Shown one piece after another: positions 1 to 6,477 of a stretch of DNA of 8,119 nucleotides. The first letter of the stretch is position 1. The number at the start of each line of letters is the position of its first letter. The translations under genes were made by a program, and so were the position numbers. Below the pieces are notes generated by a model that had not been told where the DNA came from, searched no databases, and worked only from the letters and a program-made list of their open reading frames with translations. The DNA comes from Candidatus Omnitrophota bacterium. Lineage in GTDB: Bacteria; Omnitrophota; Gorgyraeia; Gygaellales; Profunditerraquicolaceae. Location: NCBI GenBank assembly GCA_016867005.1, contig VGKM01000049.1, positions 1 through 8,119 on the forward strand, written 5' to 3'.

Positions 1-687
1 ATCCCTAATAATATTTATTTTGCTTTTGCTTATTTTCTTATCATACCTAAGTACGAGAGGTATTTCATAGATCATAGGCCTTAATTCCAGGGCCTTAAGG
101 AGCAATTCTGCTGCTGCGGCAAAGTTATTTTCTGATATAAGCCCTTCTCCGTGAATTTTTTTTAATTCAAGCATAAAATTTACTCTATATGCCCGGTAAT
201 TACAGGTATAATCCGTGACTCCAGGATAATTTATCATCCTGCGAAATAAACAATTCCCAAACGAAGAAATAATTCTCCTGTTTCTTCTTACGCCTATTTG
301 TACCGCTCCCGGGATAAATCTTGAAGCAATAACAAGATCGCAACCGGAATTTTCAATTAATTCGATCATCCCTTTGACAACTGCCGCATCCTGAGTCATA
401 TCAGCATCTTTAATAATAATAATATCTGCCTTCTGTAAATCTAATGCCTTTTGAATCCCGCTTTTCATCGCCTGGCCAAGACCCATATTCTTGCAATGAG
501 TTACTAATTGCACCTCCCCTTGATTAACAAGCTCTCTAAGCTCATCTACGCTGGCATCGGTAGAGCCATCGTCAACAGCGATAAACAAATATTCCTTATT
601 GGCTTTATGAAAAACCAGGGATAACTTAGCAATTTCAGAATATATCGCCCCAACTTCATTATAAAAAGGAAGGATCACTATAATCAT
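1..687 (-). CDS. Family 2 glycosyltransferase, polyprenyl-phosphate-sugar synthase (DPM1)-like; C-terminus outside the window
   Basis: 229 residues are visible and the frame is still open at the window edge. The fold is GT-A: a start motif ILPFYNE (residues 5-11), VDDGSTD (38-44), an NMGLGQAMKSG segment (67-77), and a metal-binding DAD (94-96, within KDADM). ASRF at 121-124, NYRAYR at 163-168 and a late basic RYDKKISKSK stretch (214-223) match the pattern of dolichyl/undecaprenyl-phosphate mannosyl- or glucosyltransferases, which move a sugar from a nucleotide donor to a polyprenyl phosphate on the cytosolic face of the membrane. No membrane segment is seen in the visible part, but a C-terminal one could lie beyond the window. 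The start ATG shares an ATGA overlap (684-687) with the end of radical SAM gene A, so translation is probably coupled; the ribosome binding site is weak. The exact sugar and acceptor are unknown. The family call is firm and the DPM1-like subtype is likely. Confidence 0.88.
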   Translation of the reverse strand, partial: MIIVILPFYNEVGAIYSEIAKLSLVFHKANKEYLFIAVDDGSTDASVDELRELVNQGEVQLVTHCKNMGLGQAMKSGIQKALDLQKADIIIIKDADMTQDAAVVKGMIELIENSGCDLVIASRFIPGAVQIGVRRNRRIISSFGNCLFRRMINYPGVTDYTCNYRAYRVNFMLELKKIHGEGLISENNFAAAAELLLKALELRPMIYEIPLVLRYDKKISKSKINIIRD

Positions 688-2114
688 TTTAAAAGGCCTA
701 TAATCCGCTTAGAACCTTCCAACAGCATATTTTTTAATAAAATAGGACTACCAGGCCGCTTGCGCATTGTCCTCAAAATATATCCGGGTCGCAAAAGCAT
801 TCTTAGTATAATTTTCTTCCTGATGGAATCTAACTCTTCCGCTGCGATAAAAAATGTTTTTAAGCAAGAACAAGAATAGCTATAATTACTGTCTCCCAGT
901 CCAGTTATGAGGCCGTTTTTGTCCACGAAATTATAAAACTCTGTCCCGGGCAAGGGGCAGGCGATATTCACGTCAAAATAATCAGGATTATTCTTTTTAA
1001 TGAATTGCTCCGTCTCTTTAACTGTATCCTTAGAATCCCACGGAAAACCGATCATCAAAAAAGCATGGCTTAAAATTCCTGTTTCCGAACACAACCTAAT
1101 AGCATTCTGACACTGTTCTAGAGTGACTCCTTTATTGATTTTGTCTAATATATCTTGCGAGCCGCTTTCTATGCCAAAACCGACAATCCAACATCCTGCA
1201 TCTTTCATCTCATAAAGCAAATCTTTATCTACTGTATCTGCGCGGCTGTTACAAGCCCATCGGATGCCGGATACATTTTTTTTAATTAGACTACATAATT
1301 TATAAACCCATTTTCTATCATGCGTAAAGTTATCAGCATTAAACAAATAGTCCTTTATGCCGTAGCAACGAACACACTCTTCTATTTCCCCTAGGACATT
1401 CTCCGGGTCACGATAACTGACATTATAACCGGATAATATCCCTGCCAGACAAAAGGTGCATCTAAAATTACATCCATTGCCTACATTTATTACTGTAAGC
1501 GGCTTACCGTTATAAGGATTGGTATATTTATAATTATTAATTAGCTCCCTGGCCGGGAAAGGAAATTTATCAAGAGGCGCCAAACCGGAATAATCCGGAT
1601 TAACCGATATTTTACCGTTTTTCCTGTAGGCGATCCCTTTTATTCCTGGATTTGGCACAAAATCGTTTATTGCCAACTGATATATTGTTTCTTCTTGCTG
1701 CTGCCTGATTATAATATCTAAATCCTTATTTTCAAAAAAATAATTTTCGCAATTATTTATGAAACATCCGCCTTTTACAATAGTTAATATTTCTGGTTTG
1801 GCCCGTTTGACAAAACTAAGATATTCAAAATCTTTTTTCAAGCTTGGCCCGCTGGCATTAATTAAAATAGCGCCAGGCCCGAATTCATTAATATCCGTCA
1901 ATATCTCCGCCTTACCGAAATCATCTACGGGATAATCTCTGATTTTACAAACAATGCTCCTCTTCTGCAATATCGCGGCCAATTGCAATAAATCAACCGG
2001 GGGCAGATAAATCTTTGCTGTTTGCGTGCTTATTGAAGATTGGCACCTGGCGTCCCTTCTGAAAAGGCCGGACGGCGGATTAACTAATAAAACTTTATCG
2101 ATTCTTTTTCTCAT
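684..2114 (-). CDS. B12-binding domain/radical SAM protein A
   Basis: 476 residues. The N-terminal part (about 1-160) resembles a cobalamin-binding Rossmann domain: VLLVNPPSG at 8-16 and YLPPVDLLQLAAIL at 36-49. The radical SAM core follows, with the cluster motif C215-NFR-C219-TF-C222 that binds a [4Fe-4S] cluster and S-adenosylmethionine. GFGIESGSQDILDKINKG (312-329) and MIGFPWDS (354-361) are standard strands of this barrel. No DxHxxG cobalamin-ligand motif is present, which is usual for this class. Where relatives have a GGxHAT-like loop, this protein has GGCFINNC (115-122), with cysteines 117 and 122 and no histidine. The tail carries LLRPGYILRTMRKRPG (440-455), a basic amphipathic stretch also found in radical SAM protein B. 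The class includes methyltransferases, cyclases and ring-contracting enzymes, so the reaction and substrate are not identified. The first 20 nt overlap the end of wecB and the stop overlaps the GT2 start, placing it inside the glycan operon. The start is supported because the nucleotide-fold motif begins only seven residues in. Confidence 0.9.
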   Translation of the reverse strand: MRKRIDKVLLVNPPSGLFRRDARCQSSISTQTAKIYLPPVDLLQLAAILQKRSIVCKIRDYPVDDFGKAEILTDINEFGPGAILINASGPSLKKDFEYLSFVKRAKPEILTIVKGGCFINNCENYFFENKDLDIIIRQQQEETIYQLAINDFVPNPGIKGIAYRKNGKISVNPDYSGLAPLDKFPFPARELINNYKYTNPYNGKPLTVINVGNGCNFRCTFCLAGILSGYNVSYRDPENVLGEIEECVRCYGIKDYLFNADNFTHDRKWVYKLCSLIKKNVSGIRWACNSRADTVDKDLLYEMKDAGCWIVGFGIESGSQDILDKINKGVTLEQCQNAIRLCSETGILSHAFLMIGFPWDSKDTVKETEQFIKKNNPDYFDVNIACPLPGTEFYNFVDKNGLITGLGDSNYSYSCSCLKTFFIAAEELDSIRKKIILRMLLRPGYILRTMRKRPGSPILLKNMLLEGSKRIIGLLK

Positions 2115-3255
2115 CTTTAAATTGAACTATTTTATTCACGATCCTTCCGCTTGCCATGCCATCACCATAAACATGCAAAGGACAAGCAATATTTTTACGG
2201 TAAGAATTGTTCATCAATCTTTCAACTCCTTTTATAATGCGCCTCTTATCCCTGCCTACTAAAACACCCAAGCCGGATTCTATTATTTCCGGCCTTTCTG
2301 TAAACTTTCTTAAAATAAGAAGCGGTTTTCCTAAAACTCCTGCTTCTTCCTGGACTCCGCCCGAATCGGTAAGTATTAAATATGCCCGGGATAATAAATA
2401 GACAAAACGCGGGTAATCGAGCGGTTTTAAAAGATATACATTATCTATATTTTTTAACCACTTGGTTACTGTATTCTTTACATTTGGGTTAGGATGAACA
2501 GGGAAAATAATAACTGTATCCTTATACCTTTCGGCAATTTCTTTAATTGCCGAACAAATACTGACCAGGGGCTCACCGAAATTCTCTCTCCTATGCACCG
2601 TAAGAACAATGATCTTCCGTCTTTGCCCGCTGATTTGCTTATGATAAACCAAGCTGGGGCATTTCTTTATTAATTTCAAGGTGGTTAATAAAGTGTCTGT
2701 CCCGGTATTGCCGGTCACCATAATATTTTTTTCCGGGACGCCTTCCTTTTTTAAATTTATTCTCGCCTGAAGCGTTGGCGCGAAATTGAAATCGGCTATT
2801 TTAGCAATCAATTGGCGGTTGATTTCTTCGGGGAAAGGATGCTTTTTATTGTATGTCCTTAAACCTGCTTCAATATGAAAAACCGGTATTTTTTGGTAAT
2901 ATGCCGCTAATGCAGACGAAAGGGCCGTAGAGGTATCTCCGTGGACAAGAACCAGACGGGGATCTTCCTTAACAAGCAGTTTATTCAACAGCCCCAAAAT
3001 TAGGCAGTTGAGCATTTTTATTTGTTGATCTTTCAGCATAATGCCTAGGTTATAATCCAGCCGCATATTAAAAGTTTTAAGGACGCCTGTGAGGATTTCT
3101 TTATGCTGACCAGTTGAACAAACAATAACGGATAAACCTTCATTTTCCTTTAGTCTCTTTATCACGGGCATCATTTTTATAGCGTCCGGCCTCGTGCCCA
3201 AAATCACCAGGATCTTCATGTTGCTTGACTTTTGCCAAATTTTATTCATGCGCAT
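2095..3255 (-). CDS. wecB: UDP-N-acetylglucosamine 2-epimerase (non-hydrolysing)
   Basis: 386 residues, the usual length for the family. It interconverts UDP-GlcNAc and UDP-ManNAc in the cytosol, supplying ManNAc for surface glycans. The family's signature blocks appear in order: GTRPDAIKM (20-28, with K27), STGQH (47-51), HGDTST (105-110, with D107), HIEAGLRT (127-134, with E129), FPEEINR (141-147), TGNTGTD (181-187), TVHRREN (219-225, with H221), HPNPNV (254-259), TDSGGVQEE (296-304) and TERPE (319-323). All expected catalytic positions are filled; GTRPEAIKM is more common, so D24 is a conservative change. The start is uncertain: methionines at 1, 3 and 13 (start codons at 3255, 3249 and 3219) are all in frame, and only M13 gives the normal short N-terminus (MKILVILGTRP). 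None has a clear Shine-Dalgarno sequence. It follows the 193-nt gap and overlaps radical SAM gene A by 20 nt. No UDP-ManNAc dehydrogenase is visible beside it. Confidence 0.94.
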   Translation of the reverse strand: MRMNKIWQKSSNMKILVILGTRPDAIKMMPVIKRLKENEGLSVIVCSTGQHKEILTGVLKTFNMRLDYNLGIMLKDQQIKMLNCLILGLLNKLLVKEDPRLVLVHGDTSTALSSALAAYYQKIPVFHIEAGLRTYNKKHPFPEEINRQLIAKIADFNFAPTLQARINLKKEGVPEKNIMVTGNTGTDTLLTTLKLIKKCPSLVYHKQISGQRRKIIVLTVHRRENFGEPLVSICSAIKEIAERYKDTVIIFPVHPNPNVKNTVTKWLKNIDNVYLLKPLDYPRFVYLLSRAYLILTDSGGVQEEAGVLGKPLLILRKFTERPEIIESGLGVLVGRDKRRIIKGVERLMNNSYRKNIACPLHVYGDGMASGRIVNKIVQFKDEKKNR

Positions 3256-3293
3256 GCCGGATCTTATAAAATCTTCTACATTCCTTATCCGGC
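3256..3293 (-). repeat. Perfect 7-nt inverted repeat abutting the wecB start codon
   Basis: On the minus strand GCCGGAT (3293-3287) is repeated inverted as ATCCGGC (3262-3256), with a 24-nt loop between. The second arm directly touches the first in-frame wecB ATG (3255-3253). In mRNA it could form a stem that limits access to the first start, or it could be a protein-binding site. The arms are short and the loop is long, so chance is a real alternative. Confidence 0.35.
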
Positions 3294-3448
3294 GCCTTGT
3301 TTATACCGGTGTTTCAACGAGGTTAACATAGAATAACAGTAGTTTCCTTTTATGGAAGTGGCCGGAAAAGCGAGAAGCAAAACAAAAAAACACCTTGAAC
3401 CCTGATGATCATTTATTAAGATAATTTATAAATAAAACAAACGAGGAT
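3256..3448 (-). other. 193-nt non-coding gap, the only break in the gene cluster
   Basis: This is the only spacer longer than 1 nt between genes in the window. It is AT-rich near radical SAM gene B (3419-3440) and holds a run of seven T on the minus strand (3384-3390) with no GC-rich stem before it, so no intrinsic terminator is supported. Several TATAAA/TATAAG-like hexamers occur (for example around 3264-3269) but none has a good -35 partner at 16-18 nt. The part next to wecB contains a perfect 7-nt inverted repeat, listed separately. The likely role is a leader or internal promoter for the wecB-radical SAM A-GT2 block, or a scar left by rearrangement. Confidence 0.5.
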
Positions 3449-4927
3449 TCAACTGCCGGAATTAACCCTTATAAATATCCGTTTTAATAACATGTATGGT
3501 TTTTCCAGGATACTAAAAAACACCATTGAGCATAACCAACTAGCCCCGAAAAAAATATTCTTATAAGAAGCGATCCCCATCTTAAAAAACCTAAAAATGA
3601 CGTTTGGCCTAAAATAATAAGCCACCATTGCCCTTCTCTGCAATTCTATTAATTGACGGTGATTAGTTATGCCGAAATCGAAGCAAAAAGTGCTGTACCA
3701 ACTGGAATATTTCTCCGGATCATCGATTCTGTCATGCGCTACCTGGTCATTAAAAAATTGCGAACCCGGGTAGGGAATAATAATATTGAACTTAGCAATA
3801 TCCGTATCCAGCTCCTTCGCAAAGCGGATTGTTTCTTCGCGCTGCTCTCGTGTTTCTCCCGGTAAACCCAAGACGTATAAGCCTAAGGATAGGATCTTGG
3901 CCTCTTTTGTATATTTAACTGCTTCCCTTGCCTGGGCGATAGTCGTCTTCTTGTTTATTTTATCCAAAACTTCCTGGCTGCCTGTTTCTATGCCATACAT
4001 AATCTGGTGCAAACCGGCTTCTTTCATTTTTAAGAGCAAATTTCTGTTTACTTTATCAACCCTATTTTCAGTAAACCATTTTATTTTCTTGTGCAATCCC
4101 CTGCTTACCATATGCTCACAAAATTCAAGGCCGGTTGATTCGGAAAATGGGAAATAAGCATCGGTAAAGCCGAAGTATTTAACTTGTAACTTCGTATGCA
4201 TGTATTCTATCTCATCTACCACCTGCTTCATCTTCCTGTATCGAACCTTTTTATTGATTGTATCTTGAGCGCAAAAATAGCAATCATAAGGGCAGCCTCG
4301 AGATGCTCCAATCGGCAAAAATCGCCCGCCCCTGACAGAATTCATCGGAAATTCCCTATAATGATTCAAATCAAGAAGGCGAAATGCCGGATACGGAAGG
4401 CTGTCCAAATCTTCTACGATATTTCCCCCTTCATTATGATGAACTTTCCCGTCGCTAATATAGCTTATCCCCTTGATATTTGATAAATCTGCACCGTTAA
4501 CAAGCGCCCTACACAACTCTGCCATTGCAAGCTCGCCTTCTCCTCTTACAACAATATCGGCACAACCGCAGTTTAATAACTCTGTTGAAAAACAGCTCGC
4601 GTGAGTATTACCCAATACAATATTTGTTTTGATGCCTCTATCTTTAACCTCTTGCACAAGCAACTTTACGTCTGCCAACACCGGCGTCAATACGGAAAAC
4701 CCGACTATATCAGGTTTTACCGTTAATATTCTTTTTACGACATCCTCCTGGCTTATTCTGCCGGCGAACATATCAATTAATTCAACGCATACTCCTTCTT
4801 TTTCCAACACTGCAGCAATATAAGCCAAACCCAACGGCGGTATAGGGGCAAGAAACTGCCTATAGATTCTGTGTGATTTTATAAATTTAGACGTTGGATT
4901 AATCAATATTACTTTCATTTTAACCAT
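3449..4927 (-). CDS. B12-binding domain/radical SAM protein B
   Basis: 492 residues. The N-terminal cobalamin-type domain is clear: VILINPTSK (6-14), IPPLGLAYIAAVLEKEG (29-45), PDIVGFSV (72-79), GNTHAS (106-111, in the usual GGxHAT position) and VVRGEGE (126-132). The radical SAM barrel has C212-PYD-C216-YF-C219, then FGFTDAYF (252-259), YGIETGSQEVLDKINK (311-326) and LGLPGET (353-359). No DxHxxG is present. The C-terminal 60 residues include YYFRPNVIFRFFKMG (437-451) and a hydrophobic stretch (about 459-478), so the protein may sit on the membrane surface. The start ATG forms TAATG with the stop of the preceding gene, one shared base, which suggests coupled translation; M4 (start at 4918) is an alternative. 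Sampled lines of this gene are poorer in GC than the two genes upstream of it. It is a member of the class that contains B12-dependent methylases and the anaerobic ring cyclase BchE; its reaction and substrate are not identifiable. Confidence 0.92.
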   Translation of the reverse strand: MVKMKVILINPTSKFIKSHRIYRQFLAPIPPLGLAYIAAVLEKEGVCVELIDMFAGRISQEDVVKRILTVKPDIVGFSVLTPVLADVKLLVQEVKDRGIKTNIVLGNTHASCFSTELLNCGCADIVVRGEGELAMAELCRALVNGADLSNIKGISYISDGKVHHNEGGNIVEDLDSLPYPAFRLLDLNHYREFPMNSVRGGRFLPIGASRGCPYDCYFCAQDTINKKVRYRKMKQVVDEIEYMHTKLQVKYFGFTDAYFPFSESTGLEFCEHMVSRGLHKKIKWFTENRVDKVNRNLLLKMKEAGLHQIMYGIETGSQEVLDKINKKTTIAQAREAVKYTKEAKILSLGLYVLGLPGETREQREETIRFAKELDTDIAKFNIIIPYPGSQFFNDQVAHDRIDDPEKYSSWYSTFCFDFGITNHRQLIELQRRAMVAYYFRPNVIFRFFKMGIASYKNIFFGASWLCSMVFFSILEKPYMLLKRIFIRVNSGS

Positions 4928-6477
4928 TAGCTATCGTACCAAACAGGCTTACTAAGCAATAAAAATCTCTTCAGGCCCTTGGGCCCTTTTCTATTCATAA
5001 TGATGTCTTTAATGTCATTTAAAATCCCGTTTAAGAAAATACTCATAAACCATAAATAAAGCCTTCTCCTGTACCGCGTCCTTGAAAACAGGCCGCGCAA
5101 AGCAACCGGCCAGCGGTGGATGATAAAACGGAGGCTTGCGGACTTGGTAAGTTTTGTTATCTCCTCCAGCGAAAGCTTCTCGGTTGACATTACCGGCTGC
5201 AGCCAATCGAATTGCCTGAAGTCCTTGACCGCAATCCATCCTTTTTTTACCGCTTCCTGGTAAAGTGCGGTCCCGGGCACAGGGGTAACAGGATGGAAGA
5301 TCATGAATTCCACCCCGATATCTAAAGAATAATTCACCAGCGCCTCCAGGCTTTCTTTCTTTTCGTCCCTTAACCCGGTTAAAAATGTCCCCTGTCGGTG
5401 GATAACCGGGTATTTTTTCTTCATGATGCTGAATGCCTCCCTGCAGATATCTTCCTGATAACACTTGTTGATCTTTTTAAAATCTTCGCTTTCCTTTCTC
5501 TCTATGCCGATAAAGGCATTAATAAGGCCGCTTTTAACCATCTTCTCGAAGATCCCTAATTTTTCATCCCTGACCAGAAAATCGGCGCGCAAAAAAGCCC
5601 ACCAATACAGATCTTTATAGTTTCTTTGCAGGAGCTTCTCGCAAAATGCATCATTCCATTTTGGGTCGACATTAAAAGTAGGATCGGCCCACAACAAATA
5701 CCTTCTGTTATATTTATTATACAGGATGTCAATTTCCTCTATTGTCCTGTCTACGCTCTTGGTCCTATATGCCGGATAAACTTCAAATTCCTCTTTTTCG
5801 GGATCGGCTTTTCTCTGGTCCCCCCAAAATGTCCAAAGGGAACAAAAATTACACTTATCCACACAGCCGCGGCTATGTTCAATGGTCGCGCCCTGTGGCC
5901 AAAAATAACCGAGTGGTGAATATTTCCCCATCGGAATAAGGTCATAGGCGGCAATCGGAAGCTCATCCAAATTGCTGATCTTGGGCCGGAGCGAAGTCTG
6001 AATTATCTCCGTGCCATTTCTATAAGCTATGCCCATGACTCTTGACATGTCTTTATTGTCGCGTATAGATTTAAGCAATTCCAAGAATGTATACTCGCCT
6101 TCAAACTTGACTATATAATCTATCGGATAATTTGTTAATGACTCCCTGGGCGTCCAGGAAAAAAAATGGCCGCCTGCTACGTTTATTACTTTGGGATTGA
6201 TTTCCTTGGCTAATTTGAATAACCTCACCGCCTCATGATGATAGAGCGCTTCCTCGCCTGCTCCCACAACATCGGCATCTTCATCTTTTAGTATCTTTGC
6301 CAGGGATGCCCATCCGATTTTTAACGGCGGGCAGTCAATGATCTTTATTTGGGCATCCGGCATGTGTTTTCTTACAACAGCTGCTATGGCGGGTAAGCCC
6401 AGGGGAAGCATATAATTATCCGATTCATTTACTACCGGCCATAAATACCTCGGAGGGCGGACTAATAAAATTTTCAT
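4927..6477 (-). CDS. B12-binding domain/radical SAM protein C
   Basis: 516 residues, the longest of the three paralogues. N-terminal domain: KILLVRPPR (2-10), MLPLGLPAIAAVVRK (23-37), VVGAGEEALYHHEA (70-83), AGGHFFSWTPRE (101-112, the GGH loop) and KFEGEYTF (124-131). Radical SAM core: C205-VDK-C209-NF-C212, followed by WADPTFNVDPKW (263-274), FIGIERKESEDFKKINK (322-338), FLTGLRDE (365-372) and HPVTPVPGTALYQ (395-407). The C-terminus is rich in Arg and aromatic residues (about 450-480), which suits membrane or lipid contact. A good ribosome binding site, AGGGAG at 6488-6483, lies 5 nt before the ATG, and the start overlaps the U32 stop as ATGA, so the start is well supported. The overall build recalls BchE-like and lipid-tailoring B12/radical SAM proteins, but the identity is not close enough to name a reaction. 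The direct coupling to the U32 gene suggests that the two proteins act in the same pathway. Confidence 0.92.
   Translation of the reverse strand: MKILLVRPPRYLWPVVNESDNYMLPLGLPAIAAVVRKHMPDAQIKIIDCPPLKIGWASLAKILKDEDADVVGAGEEALYHHEAVRLFKLAKEINPKVINVAGGHFFSWTPRESLTNYPIDYIVKFEGEYTFLELLKSIRDNKDMSRVMGIAYRNGTEIIQTSLRPKISNLDELPIAAYDLIPMGKYSPLGYFWPQGATIEHSRGCVDKCNFCSLWTFWGDQRKADPEKEEFEVYPAYRTKSVDRTIEEIDILYNKYNRRYLLWADPTFNVDPKWNDAFCEKLLQRNYKDLYWWAFLRADFLVRDEKLGIFEKMVKSGLINAFIGIERKESEDFKKINKCYQEDICREAFSIMKKKYPVIHRQGTFLTGLRDEKKESLEALVNYSLDIGVEFMIFHPVTPVPGTALYQEAVKKGWIAVKDFRQFDWLQPVMSTEKLSLEEITKLTKSASLRFIIHRWPVALRGLFSRTRYRRRLYLWFMSIFLNGILNDIKDIIMNRKGPKGLKRFLLLSKPVWYDS

Noticed and set aside
409..425. Short ATA/ATT-like triplet run
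   Set aside because: It is inside the GT2 gene and encodes consecutive isoleucines of a hydrophobic strand before the DAD motif, so it is explained by coding.
2026..2401. Two short overlapping plus-strand open frames across the wecB/radical SAM A junction
   Set aside because: Both are antisense to well-supported genes and have no family features.
3246..3255. Perfect 10-nt palindrome CATGCGCATG at the wecB start
   Set aside because: It arises from two start-like ATG codons around CGC and is too short to claim as an operator by itself.
3279..3323. Possible 14-residue leader peptide starting ATGTTAACC in the gap
   Set aside because: The only AAGGA-like site is about 17 nt upstream, too far, and the peptide has no run of regulatory codons.
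3384..3390. Run of seven T on the minus strand as a possible intrinsic terminator after radical SAM gene B
   Set aside because: No GC-rich stem precedes it within a reasonable distance; the nearby ATGATCAT palindrome is short and AT-rich.
3786..4157. 123-codon open frame on the plus strand
   Set aside because: It is antisense to the conserved radical SAM core of gene B, with low-complexity Ser/Phe-rich content and no domain.
5015..5464. 149-codon open frame on the minus strand inside radical SAM gene C
   Set aside because: It lies in another frame of a gene with clear conserved motifs, and its translation is Arg/Gly-rich with no recognisable domain: a shadow frame.
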